Source: Gammaproteobacteria bacterium
Lineage (GTDB): Bacteria > Pseudomonadota > Gammaproteobacteria > Chromatiales > Chromatiaceae
DNA: 64,000 nt
Direction of reading: 5' to 3'
NCBI GenBank assembly: GCA_011389885.1
Contig: JAABTK010000002.1
Location: 1 to 64,000, forward strand
In this document: positions 57,335-64,000 of the stretch, piece after piece
Position numbering within the stretch: position 1 is the first letter of the stretch
Layout: each line of letters opens with the position of its first letter
The notes under the pieces: model-generated
The model's database searches: none
Seen by the model: the letters and a program-made list of their open reading frames with translations, nothing else
Told to the model about the DNA's origin: nothing
Position numbers and translations under genes: made by a program

Positions 57335-59008
57335 ATGCGCCTCAACCCTTTGCCCACTCCTTCGCCCCGCGAAATGCCTAACAACCCAAACCCGCAACCC
57401 GAAACCACCGCGCCCGGCACCGCTGCGGCCGATCCGCCGGCCGAGCGTTCACCGGTCCTGCGCATGCTGCTGCATGCGCGGCTGTTGGGTCCTTTTCTGG
57501 TGCTGAGCCTGGGCCTGGCGGCAGAGCTGCTGGTGGGCATTGCGCTGGCGGCCGGCTTGCGCCCGGCGCAGGAACTGGCCATGCCGGCCTTGTCCCTGGC
57601 CTTGGTGACCATCGCGGCCGCGCTGGTGGGGACCCAGCGGCTGCATGGCCAGTTGCTGCAACCTTTGGTGCGGCTCGAGGAGTCGGTGGCGGACGTCTGC
57701 CAGGGCGAACCGGGGGTGAACCTGCCGCTGCAAAACGTCGGCGTGCTGGGCGATGTGATGCGCGACATCGACAGCCTCAGCGATGAGCTGACCGAAGTCT
57801 ACGAAGACATGGACAACCGGGTGGCCCGCCAGACCCGGCGCCTGGCGCAACAAACGGCGTCGCTGAAGATCCTGTACGACGTGGCCGCCAGCATCAACCA
57901 GGCCAAGACCCTGGACGACCTGCTGATCCGCAACCTGCGGGTGTTGAAGAAGATGCTCAACGGGCGTTCGGCCACCGTCAAGCTAGTGAACCCGGAGGGT
58001 CGATTGCGCTTGGTGGGCAGCATCGGCGCCGACGACCGGGTGTTGAGCGAAAAGGAACAACTGCCGCTGTTTCTGTGCCGCTGCGGCAAGGTCCAATCCC
58101 ATGGCGAGGTGCTGTGCGAGCAGGACCCTCGGGCCTGCTCCAGCGCCACGCGACGGCGCCTGTTCGGCCGCGACGAGGTCGAGGCGGTGGAGGTGCCGCT
58201 GATGTATCACAGCGAGCGCCTCGGCTTTTACAAGATCTATGTCGATCGTCCGGGCATTCGCGGGCGCGAGGACCTGCTCGACCTGCTGGCCACCATCGGC
58301 AACCATCTCGGCATGGCGGTGGCCAAGCAGCGTTCGGACCGGGAGGCCCGCCGCCTCTCCATTATGGACGAACGCACCACCATGGCCCATGAGCTGCACG
58401 ACTCCCTGGCCCAAACCCTGGCCAGCCTGCGTTTTCAGGTGCGCATGATGGAAGAGACCCTGGTGAAGACCGGCGCGGCGGAAAGCGCCCGCAGCGAGCT
58501 GCACCGCATCCGCAATGGCCTGGACGAGGCGCATACCGAGCTGCGCGAACTGCTGAACAGCTTCCTCGCGCCCATCGATCAACGCGGGCTGGAGCCGGCG
58601 CTGGGAAAGCTGTGTCAACGCTTCCGCCAGGAGACAGGCATTCAGATCTTCTTCCAACGCGACTGCCGCCACATCGACCTCAGCGCCTCGGAAGAGATCC
58701 AAATCTTTCGCATCGTGCAGGAATCCCTGGTAAACATCCGCAAGCACGCCCAGGCGCATACGGTGCGGGTGCTGCTCACCTGTCGGCAGAAGGACAGCTA
58801 CCTGCTGCTGATCGAGGACGACGGCGTGGGCTTCGACGACGCCAAGCCCAAGGGCAAGCCCGGAGAGCACATCGGGCTATCGATCATGGAGGAGCGGGCG
58901 CGGCGCCTGGGGGGCGAAATGCGCATCGAAAGCGAGCCCGGCGAAGGCACGCGGGTGGAATTGACCTATAATGCCCGCTCCAAGAAGCCCCAAGAGAAGG
59001 CGGTTTGA
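57335..59008 (+). CDS. NarX-like sensor histidine kinase
   Basis: About 557 aa. Two adjacent TM helices near residues 45-100 ('GPFLVLSLGLAAELLVGIAL', 'ALSLALVTIAAALVG'), no periplasmic sensor of NarX length, a HAMP-like segment, then a GAF-like module (~190-330) with four Cys in 'FLCRCGKVQ', 'EVLCEQ' and 'RACSSATR'. The HisKA_3 dimerisation box 'MAHELHDSLAQTLASLRFQV' carries the phospho-His and 'LLLIEDDGVGFDD' plus 'GLSIMEERARRLGG' the ATPase. The stop overlaps the regulator start (TGATG). The start is uncertain: ATG 57335 or 57374, neither with a clear ribosome site. Confidence 0.88.
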   Translation: MRLNPLPTPSPREMPNNPNPQPETTAPGTAAADPPAERSPVLRMLLHARLLGPFLVLSLGLAAELLVGIALAAGLRPAQELAMPALSLALVTIAAALVGTQRLHGQLLQPLVRLEESVADVCQGEPGVNLPLQNVGVLGDVMRDIDSLSDELTEVYEDMDNRVARQTRRLAQQTASLKILYDVAASINQAKTLDDLLIRNLRVLKKMLNGRSATVKLVNPEGRLRLVGSIGADDRVLSEKEQLPLFLCRCGKVQSHGEVLCEQDPRACSSATRRRLFGRDEVEAVEVPLMYHSERLGFYKIYVDRPGIRGREDLLDLLATIGNHLGMAVAKQRSDREARRLSIMDERTTMAHELHDSLAQTLASLRFQVRMMEETLVKTGAAESARSELHRIRNGLDEAHTELRELLNSFLAPIDQRGLEPALGKLCQRFRQETGIQIFFQRDCRHIDLSASEEIQIFRIVQESLVNIRKHAQAHTVRVLLTCRQKDSYLLLIEDDGVGFDDAKPKGKPGEHIGLSIMEERARRLGGEMRIESEPGEGTRVELTYNARSKKPQEKAV

Positions 59009-59664
59009 TGCGCGTCCTGTTGATCGATGACCATGCCCTGTTCCGAATCGGCCTCCAGGAGCTGCTGGAGCGCCGCGGCATCGACGTGGTGGCCGCGATG
59101 GCCGGCTGCCAGGAGGGTATCGACAAGGTCGAAGAACTCCAGCCCGACGTGGTGCTGCTGGACATGCGGATGCCGGAGATGAACGGCCTGGAGGTGCTGC
59201 GGCGCATCCGCGAACGCAAGCTCGGCATGCCGGTGGCGGTGCTCACCACCTCGCGCGAGGAGGAGGACGTCATCAATTCGGTGCAACACGGGGCCCAGGG
59301 CTACCTGCTCAAGGACATGGAGCCCGACGAACTGGTCACCGCGCTGGACGACATACTGGCCGGGCACACCGTAGTGGCCAAGGAACTCACCGGCATCCTG
59401 GCCAAGGCCGTGGTGCAAGGCGACACCCAGGCCCAGGCGCAGGAACAGGCCGGCGGCGCCTTTGCCGACCTCACCCCGCGCGAGCGCGAAATCCTCTGCC
59501 TGCTGGCCGACGGCCAGAGCAACAAGGTCATCGCGCGCAACCTCGGCATCTCCGACGGCACCGTAAAGCTGCATGTAAAGGCCATCCTGCGCAAGCTGAG
59601 CGTCCACTCTCGGGTAGAGGCCGCGGTGATGGCGGTGGAGCAAGACCTGTGCGCCCGCGGCTGA
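59008..59664 (+). CDS. NarL/FixJ-type LuxR response regulator
   Basis: 218 aa. Receiver with 'LLIDDHALFRIGL', phospho-Asp in 'VVLLDMRMPEMNG', switch residues 'LTTSREEE' and 'GYLLKDMEPDEL'; C-terminal LuxR HTH 'LTPREREILCLLADGQSN', 'GTVKLHVKAILRKL'. Cognate to the kinase immediately upstream, whose stop shares a base with this ATG. Targets unknown; the pair resembles NarXL in overall type, so nitrate/redox control is a guess. Confidence 0.93.
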   Translation: MRVLLIDDHALFRIGLQELLERRGIDVVAAMAGCQEGIDKVEELQPDVVLLDMRMPEMNGLEVLRRIRERKLGMPVAVLTTSREEEDVINSVQHGAQGYLLKDMEPDELVTALDDILAGHTVVAKELTGILAKAVVQGDTQAQAQEQAGGAFADLTPREREILCLLADGQSNKVIARNLGISDGTVKLHVKAILRKLSVHSRVEAAVMAVEQDLCARG

Positions 59665-59784
59665 GGCTTGCGTTCGATCAATGCCCGCCCGCCCCCAGGC
59701 AGGCAAAGCTTCACCGCAGGCGGACGCGCGGTTCGTCGCTAAAACCCCCGCCTGGACCAAACCCGTAATCCGAGGAACCCCGTC

Positions 59785-60258
59785 ATGATGAAGTTCATCG
59801 AACTGATCCGCAATTGCCTGACCGACATCAAGGAGGTCATGCCCTGGGATCTGCAAGAGCGGCTGGAGGCCAATCCCGAGCTGCTGATCATCGACGTTCG
59901 CGAGCCCGACGAATTCGTCGCCATGCATATCAAGGGCTCGCTCAACGTGCCCCGCGGCATCCTCGAATCCGCCTGCGAATGGGACTTCGAGGAGACGACG
60001 CCGGAGTTGGTGCGGGCGCGCGACCGGGAGGTGGCGGTGGTCTGCCGCTCGGGCTATCGCAGCGTGCTCGCCACCCACTCCCTGCAGGTGCTCGGCTACC
60101 GCAACGTGTACTCCCTGAAGACCGGCCTGCGCGGCTGGAAGGACTACGAACTGCCGCTGCAGGACCAGCACGGCCAGGCCGTGGACCTCGACTACGCCGA
60201 CGAATACTTCACCCCCGACCTGCGCGAGGACCAAAAGCGCCCGGCGGACTGGGCCTAA
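59785..60258 (+). CDS. Rhodanese-domain sulfurtransferase
   Basis: 157 aa, single rhodanese domain. 'LLIIDVREPDEFVAMHIKGS' and the six-residue active loop 'VCRSGYRSV' with the persulfide Cys are complete. 'NVYSLKTGLRGWKDYELPL' ends the fold. Cytosolic sulfane-sulfur transfer; partner unknown. 'cgagga' lies 11 bases upstream of ATG. Confidence 0.92.
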   Translation: MMKFIELIRNCLTDIKEVMPWDLQERLEANPELLIIDVREPDEFVAMHIKGSLNVPRGILESACEWDFEETTPELVRARDREVAVVCRSGYRSVLATHSLQVLGYRNVYSLKTGLRGWKDYELPLQDQHGQAVDLDYADEYFTPDLREDQKRPADWA

Positions 60259-60290
60259 TGCGCCTGCGCTTAAATACCCATTCTAACCCC

Positions 60291-60926
60291 ATGAAAACCG
60301 ATAAGCTTTTCTACCAGGTCTTTCCTGAGCATCCGGCCCTCGCGTTCGAGCTGGCCGGGTTGCCTCTGCCGCCGGATGGCGCCTATCGTCAAAGATCCAT
60401 CGAGGTCAAAGAAACCAGCTTTCGCCTCGACGAAGCCGAAGTCCCCAAGGCCGCGCGCGAGCTTTCCGAGAGGCTCGATGAGCGGCCCTCCAGTTTCGAC
60501 CTCAGGCAGGTCCTGGAACTGATCGAAATCTTCGTCGTCTATAAACTGCCTCAGCTGAGCTTAGAGGGCATTCGCGCCATGTTGAACTTCAACGATATTA
60601 GCCTTCAAGAGACTGCGTTCTACAAGGATGTCTTTGGCAAAGGACACCTAGAGGGATGCCAAGAAGGACGCCAGGATGAGGCTGCCCAACTGGTCCTTCG
60701 CCAGCTCAAGCGCCGCCACGGCGCCACGGCTGAAGGCTATGCCCGCCGTCTCGCGGACCTCTCCCTGTTCCAACTCGAACAGCTCAGCTTGGACCTCTTG
60801 GACTTCCAGGGCCTGGCCGACCTAGAGACCTGGCTGGAATCGCCCCCCAGGCACCCCGGCAAACAAGGAATAAAGATGCGGATCAGAGTCGATATCGATA
60901 GCTTGGCGCAAAGCATCCGGAACTGA
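60291..60926 (+). CDS. DUF2887/Rpn-family protein lacking its nuclease core
   Basis: 211 aa. Starts like DUF2887 ('MKTDKLFYQVFPEHPALAFEL', then 'SIEVKETSFRLD') and ends like it ('IEIFVVYKLPQLSLEGIRAML', 'QETAFYKDVFGKGHLEG'), with a C-terminal helical extension. Between 'FRLD' and 'EAEVPKAARELSERL' the ~120 residues that normally hold the PD-(D/E)XK strands ('YFVEVQFQ'-type) are missing in frame. Probably a deletion derivative without nuclease activity, although an intact frame suggests some retained use. Follows the rhodanese by 32 bases. Confidence 0.7.
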   Translation: MKTDKLFYQVFPEHPALAFELAGLPLPPDGAYRQRSIEVKETSFRLDEAEVPKAARELSERLDERPSSFDLRQVLELIEIFVVYKLPQLSLEGIRAMLNFNDISLQETAFYKDVFGKGHLEGCQEGRQDEAAQLVLRQLKRRHGATAEGYARRLADLSLFQLEQLSLDLLDFQGLADLETWLESPPRHPGKQGIKMRIRVDIDSLAQSIRN

Positions 60927-60932
60927 CCGCCC

Positions 60933-62138
60933 ATGCACCTGCATTTAAACCCCATCGGCGGCCTGGCCGGCGACATGTTCTGCGCCGCCCTGTTGGATTT
61001 AGCGCCCGCTCTGCTGCCGGAACTGCGGGCCGTAATCGCCGCCCTGAACCCGCCGCCGGGGCTGGACGTGGACCTGGAAACGGCCCCCGGCCACCTGCAC
61101 GGGCGCCGGTTTCGGGTGCGATTGCCCGAGACCGCGTCGCCGGCCCACCACCACACCCACTACAGCCACATCCGCACCCTATTGGACGCGGCGCCGCTGC
61201 CGCTAAAGGTGCGGGATCAGTCCCAGGCCATCTTCCGCCGTTTGGCCGAGGCCGAGGCCTTCGTGCATGGCGTGGAACCGGATGCCGTCAGCTTCCACGA
61301 GGTGGGCAATTGGGACTCCATCGTGGATATCGTCGGCGCCGCCTTCCTGCTCGACCGCCTAAAGATCCGCACCCTCAGCACCGAACCCTTGCCCCGCGGC
61401 GGCGGCCGCGTGCATAGCGAGCACGGCTGGCTACCCGTGCCGGCCCCGGCCACCGCCAAGCTATTGGAAGGCCTGCCGCTGTTCGACGACGGCGTCGCCG
61501 GCGAACGCATCACCCCCACTGGCGCGGCCATCCTGCGCGCCCTGACCCCGGGCCTAAACAGCGCCCCCGCAGGCCGGCTGCAAGGCACGGGCTATGGCTT
61601 CGGCACACGCCGACTCGACGGCATCCCCAACTGCGTCCAGGCCCAGCTGCTGGAGACCGAGGCGCCCCCGCAGGGCTATCGGCAAGCGGATTCGGTGTTG
61701 GAGATCCTGTTCGAGGCGGACGACCAAAGCGCCGAGGACCTGGCCGCCGGCCTGGAGCGCATTCGCGCCCAGGATGGCGTGCTGAGTGTGATCAGCCTGG
61801 CCGCTTTGGGCAAGGCCGGACGGCTGGTGCAACAGGTCCAGATCCTGGGCCGCCCCGAGGCGCAGGAGGCGCTGTTCGACCACTGTTTTCGCGAAACCGC
61901 CACCATCGGCCTGCGCTACCGCGAGACCCGCCGCTGGGTGCTGCGGCGGCGCGAGGCGCGGGTCGAGGTGGGCGGCCGCATGCTCGGGGTCAAGGTTTGC
62001 GAGCGACCCGACGGCCCCACCGCCAAGGCCGAAAACCGAGACCTGAAGGGCGTGGCCGGACACGCCGAACGCCGCCGTCTCGCACAGATGGCGGAAACGA
62101 GCATTTTGCAGCAAAATAGGGACGATGAAACCGCTTAA
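60933..62138 (+). CDS. larC: Nickel-pincer cofactor biosynthesis protein LarC
   Basis: 401 aa. Inserts nickel (CTP-dependent) into the pyridinium bis-thiocarboxylate to form the nickel-pincer cofactor of lactate racemase-type enzymes. 'LNPIGGLAGDMFCAALLDL' at the N-terminus, a His cluster ('PAHHHTHYSHIRTLL'), 'SFHEVGNWDSIVDIVGAA' and 'RITPTGAAILRAL' are family blocks. Single continuous frame, unlike species using a larC1/larC2 frameshift. Begins 4 bases after the DUF2887 stop and overlaps larE by 14 bases. Confidence 0.93.
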   Translation: MHLHLNPIGGLAGDMFCAALLDLAPALLPELRAVIAALNPPPGLDVDLETAPGHLHGRRFRVRLPETASPAHHHTHYSHIRTLLDAAPLPLKVRDQSQAIFRRLAEAEAFVHGVEPDAVSFHEVGNWDSIVDIVGAAFLLDRLKIRTLSTEPLPRGGGRVHSEHGWLPVPAPATAKLLEGLPLFDDGVAGERITPTGAAILRALTPGLNSAPAGRLQGTGYGFGTRRLDGIPNCVQAQLLETEAPPQGYRQADSVLEILFEADDQSAEDLAAGLERIRAQDGVLSVISLAALGKAGRLVQQVQILGRPEAQEALFDHCFRETATIGLRYRETRRWVLRRREARVEVGGRMLGVKVCERPDGPTAKAENRDLKGVAGHAERRRLAQMAETSILQQNRDDETA

Positions 62139-62928
62139 TGTAAGAACCCGCCGGCTCGAAACGCTACTCCAGCTCCTGGCCCCGTTGCGGGTGGCGGTGA
62201 GCGGCGGCGTGGACAGCCTGACCCTGGCCCTAATCGCCGCCCGCCTCCCGACGCCGGCGCCGACCCTGTTTCATGCCGTGTCGCCGGCGGTGCCGCCGCA
62301 GGCCACCGCCCGCGTTCAGGCCGTCGCCGCCCGCGAGGGCTGGGACCTGCGAATCATCGACGCCGGCGAGTTCGACGACCCCGACTACCGGCGAAACCCC
62401 TACGACCGCTGCTTTCACTGCAAAGACAACCTATATGCCGCCATCGCCGCTCAGGGTGCGGGCGTCATCGCCTCCGGGGCCAACCTCGACGACCTGGACG
62501 ACTACCGCCCGGGGCTTAAGGCGGCCGAACAGCACCGCGTGCGCCACCCCTTCGTAGAGGCGGAGCTGCGTAAGGACGACATCCGCCGCCTCGCCCGCGA
62601 GCTGGGATACCCGGACCTGGCGGCACTGCCCGCCTCGCCCTGCCTCGCCAGCCGCATCCACACCGGCATCCGCATTCGGCCCGAACAGTTGCGCTTCGTG
62701 CATCAGGTGGAGCTGCAATTGCAACAGGCCCTGCAACCCGCGGCGGTGCGTTGCCGCATTCGCCCCGACGAAATCGCCATTGAGCTGGACCCGCAGGCGC
62801 TGCAACGGCTTAACGGCGATCAAACCGCCTGGCTCGCCCGCATTCAGACCCTGGCCGCCGATCAGGGCCTGCCGGCCCGGGTGCGGTTCGAGCCCTACCG
62901 CATGGGGAGCGCCTTTGTCGCCTCTTAA
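62125..62928 (+). CDS. larE: LarE ATP-dependent sacrificial sulfur transferase
   Basis: 267 aa. PP-loop 'RVAVSGGVDSLTLALIA' near the N-terminus, 'CFHCKDNLYAAIAAQ' and 'ASGANLDDLDDYRPG', and the sacrificial-Cys region 'LPASPCLASRIHTGIRI'. Adds sulfur to P2CMN in cofactor assembly. It overlaps larC (14 bases) and larB (14 bases), so all three are coupled. Confidence 0.94.
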   Translation: MKPLNVRTRRLETLLQLLAPLRVAVSGGVDSLTLALIAARLPTPAPTLFHAVSPAVPPQATARVQAVAAREGWDLRIIDAGEFDDPDYRRNPYDRCFHCKDNLYAAIAAQGAGVIASGANLDDLDDYRPGLKAAEQHRVRHPFVEAELRKDDIRRLARELGYPDLAALPASPCLASRIHTGIRIRPEQLRFVHQVELQLQQALQPAAVRCRIRPDEIAIELDPQALQRLNGDQTAWLARIQTLAADQGLPARVRFEPYRMGSAFVAS

Positions 62929-63616
62929 TCCCAACCCGCCGTTCACTCAGGACACGGTGCTCGACTTCCGCCGCGCCGAGCGCACCGGGCTGAGCGAGGC
63001 GGTATTCTGCGTCCGCAAGAGCCCGCAACAGATCGCCCGCATCCTGGAGAGCTTCGCCCAGCGCGACACCGCCTGCCTGCTCACCCGGCTGGACCCGGAA
63101 AAGCTCGCGCCCATACCGCCGCAACTCACCGCCCGCCTGGACTATGACCCCCTGTCGCGCACCGGCGTATTCCTCGACCCCAAACCCCAGCCGCGCCCCA
63201 CGCCGGTGGCCATCGTCAGCGGCGGCACCTCCGACGCCCCGGTGTGCGCCGAGGCCGCACGCACCCTGGCCTTTTACGGCGTCCGCACCACCCTGATCCA
63301 GGACGTGGGGGTCACCGGCCTGTGGCGCTTGATGGAACGGCTGGAGGAAATCCGCCGTTTCCCCATCGTAATCGCAGTGGCCGGCATGGAGGGGGCCCTC
63401 TTCTCGGTGCTCGGCGGCCTGGTGGATGCGGTGCTGATCGCCGCCCCCACCTCGGTCTCCTATGGCGTAGGCGCGGACGGCGAACTGGCCCTGCACTCGG
63501 CCCTGGGCTCCTGCGCCCCCGGCCTGCTCACGGTGAATATCGATAACGGCTATGGCGCCGCCTGCGCCGCGCTGCGGATTATGAACCAATGGCAACGGGC
63601 GCCCGTAGCGGACTGA
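62915..63616 (+). CDS. larB: LarB pyridinium-3,5-biscarboxylic acid synthase
   Basis: 233 aa. NAD-derived adenine dinucleotide carboxylase/hydrolase, the first step of nickel-pincer cofactor assembly. The PurE-like domain shows 'AIVSGGTSDAPVCAEAA', 'QDVGVTGLWRLMERLE', 'AVAGMEGALFSVLGGLVD' and 'NIDNGYGAACAA'. TTG 62915 is the likely start, preceded by 'atggggagc' as ribosome site inside larE; no ATG fits in frame. larA is not in the window. Confidence 0.92.
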   Translation: MSPLNPNPPFTQDTVLDFRRAERTGLSEAVFCVRKSPQQIARILESFAQRDTACLLTRLDPEKLAPIPPQLTARLDYDPLSRTGVFLDPKPQPRPTPVAIVSGGTSDAPVCAEAARTLAFYGVRTTLIQDVGVTGLWRLMERLEEIRRFPIVIAVAGMEGALFSVLGGLVDAVLIAAPTSVSYGVGADGELALHSALGSCAPGLLTVNIDNGYGAACAALRIMNQWQRAPVAD

Positions 63617-63630
63617 ATCGCTCGGCCGCC

Positions 63631-63658
63631 GTTGGGATCTCTCAATCCATCCCCATTT
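63631..63658 (+). promoter_or_regulatory. Putative sigma-32 heat-shock promoter of hslV
   Basis: A perfect -10 'ccccattt' (63651-63658) with 'gttggg' 14 bases upstream as a partial -35 (consensus CTTGAA). The spacing falls in the 13-17 range, and the gene downstream is a heat-shock protease, which supports it. Confidence 0.5.
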
Positions 63659-63701
63659 GGTGTAAACTTAAGCGTTTTGCTGGCCTTCACAGGAGCTGAA
63701 A

Positions 63702-64000
63702 TTGGAACCGATCCGGGGCACGACGATTCTTTCGGTCCGCCGCGGCGGGAGCGTGGTCATCGGCGGCGATGGCCAAGTCTCGCTGGGCAACACCGTAATG
63801 AAGGGTAATGCACGCAAGGTGCGCCGGCTCTATAAGGGCCAGGTGATAGCGGGCTTCGCCGGGGCCACCGCCGACGCCTTCACCCTGTTCGAGCGCTTCG
63901 AGGGCAAACTTGAAAAGCATCATGGCCACCTCACCCGCGCCGCGGTGGAGCTGGCCAAGGACTGGCGCACCGACCGCATGCTGCGGCGCCTAGAGGCGCT
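63702..64000 (+). CDS. hslV: ATP-dependent protease subunit HslV, 5' part
   Basis: First ~99 codons of the proteasome-like ClpQ protease; the rest lies beyond the window. '[20 protein letters not shown]' shows the catalytic N-terminal Thr after a short propeptide (MEPIRG). '[20 protein letters not shown]' and '[19 protein letters not shown]' are typical. Starts with TTG 63702, preceded by 'aggagctgaaa'. Works with HslU, presumably downstream. Confidence 0.95.
   Translation, partial: MEPIRGTTILSVRRGGSVVIGGDGQVSLGNTVMKGNARKVRRLYKGQVIAGFAGATADAFTLFERFEGKLEKHHGHLTRAAVELAKDWRTDRMLRRLEA

Overview
This is a GC-rich bacterial chromosome segment whose gene content and order point to a gammaproteobacterium. 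The miaB-phoH-ybeY-corC-lnt block and the coaBC-dut-algC-argB-pyrE stretch are classic gammaproteobacterial arrangements. A DsrC/TusE-like protein, a periplasmic DsrE-like protein next to a metallo-beta-lactamase-fold hydrolase, a rhodanese, a TauE/SafE-type transporter, a NarX/NarL-like pair and an H-NOX protein suggest a sulfur- and nitrogen-active, Chromatiales-like relative. That placement is inference; there is no rRNA or other phylogenetic anchor. I saw no tRNA, rRNA, CRISPR array or intact transposase gene.

Layout. 1-8060: a plus-strand catabolic-looking cluster (isopropylmalate-dehydrogenase-type enzyme, class III aminotransferase, D-2-hydroxyacid dehydrogenase, amidase, class I aminotransferase). 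It is peppered with accessory insertions: an Rpn-type nuclease, an AT-rich two-TM SLATT-like module that reads in frame into the aminotransferase, a DUF4279-like gene, and dispersed CGCAGAG-type repeats beside them. 8061-11671: a GGDEF relic cut by a small inverted-repeat element, then pssA, a pseudo-receiver, a PKHD hydroxylase, radC and a block of intergenic direct repeats. 11672-17046: lnt, corC, ybeY, phoH, miaB (minus strand). 17261-22329: small hypothetical, ferredoxin-type reductase, histone-deacetylase-like hydrolase, an AAA+ regulator lacking the GAFTGA loop, a TauE/SafE-like membrane protein, TusE/DsrC-like protein, PII.

22373-32921 is the most unusual part. Three paralogous membrane-glycosyltransferase/TPR genes (TMTC-like) are interleaved with sucCD and nadE. 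Between two of them lies a chimeric fossil made of the nadE 5' end joined to the sucD 3' end. Its flanks match the resident genes almost perfectly, while the paralogs themselves have diverged, so the locus looks like a cassette site where alternative TPR genes have been stacked by recombination.

33087-42519: housekeeping and surface genes (DUF2288, SGNH lipoprotein esterase, coaBC, dut, membrane-anchored AlgC, argB, DUF4124 protein, pyrE), with composite intergenic repeats. 43148-48624: DsrE/MBL pair, sulfotransferase, acyltransferase, ABC-F ATPase. 48747-53969: a minus-strand run of three exported proteins: a two-partner-secretion exoprotein, a caspase-like (clan CD) protease with a calcium-loop-like motif split by a one-base frameshift, and a PPC/Fn3-like protein sharing a C-terminal motif with the protease. 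This is the best candidate for an undescribed extracellular system. 54200-64000: an unrecognised 394-aa protein, H-NOX, cca, NarX/NarL-like pair, rhodanese, a DUF2887 protein that lost its nuclease core, larC-larE-larB for the nickel-pincer cofactor (no larA here), and the start of hslV behind a heat-shock-like promoter.
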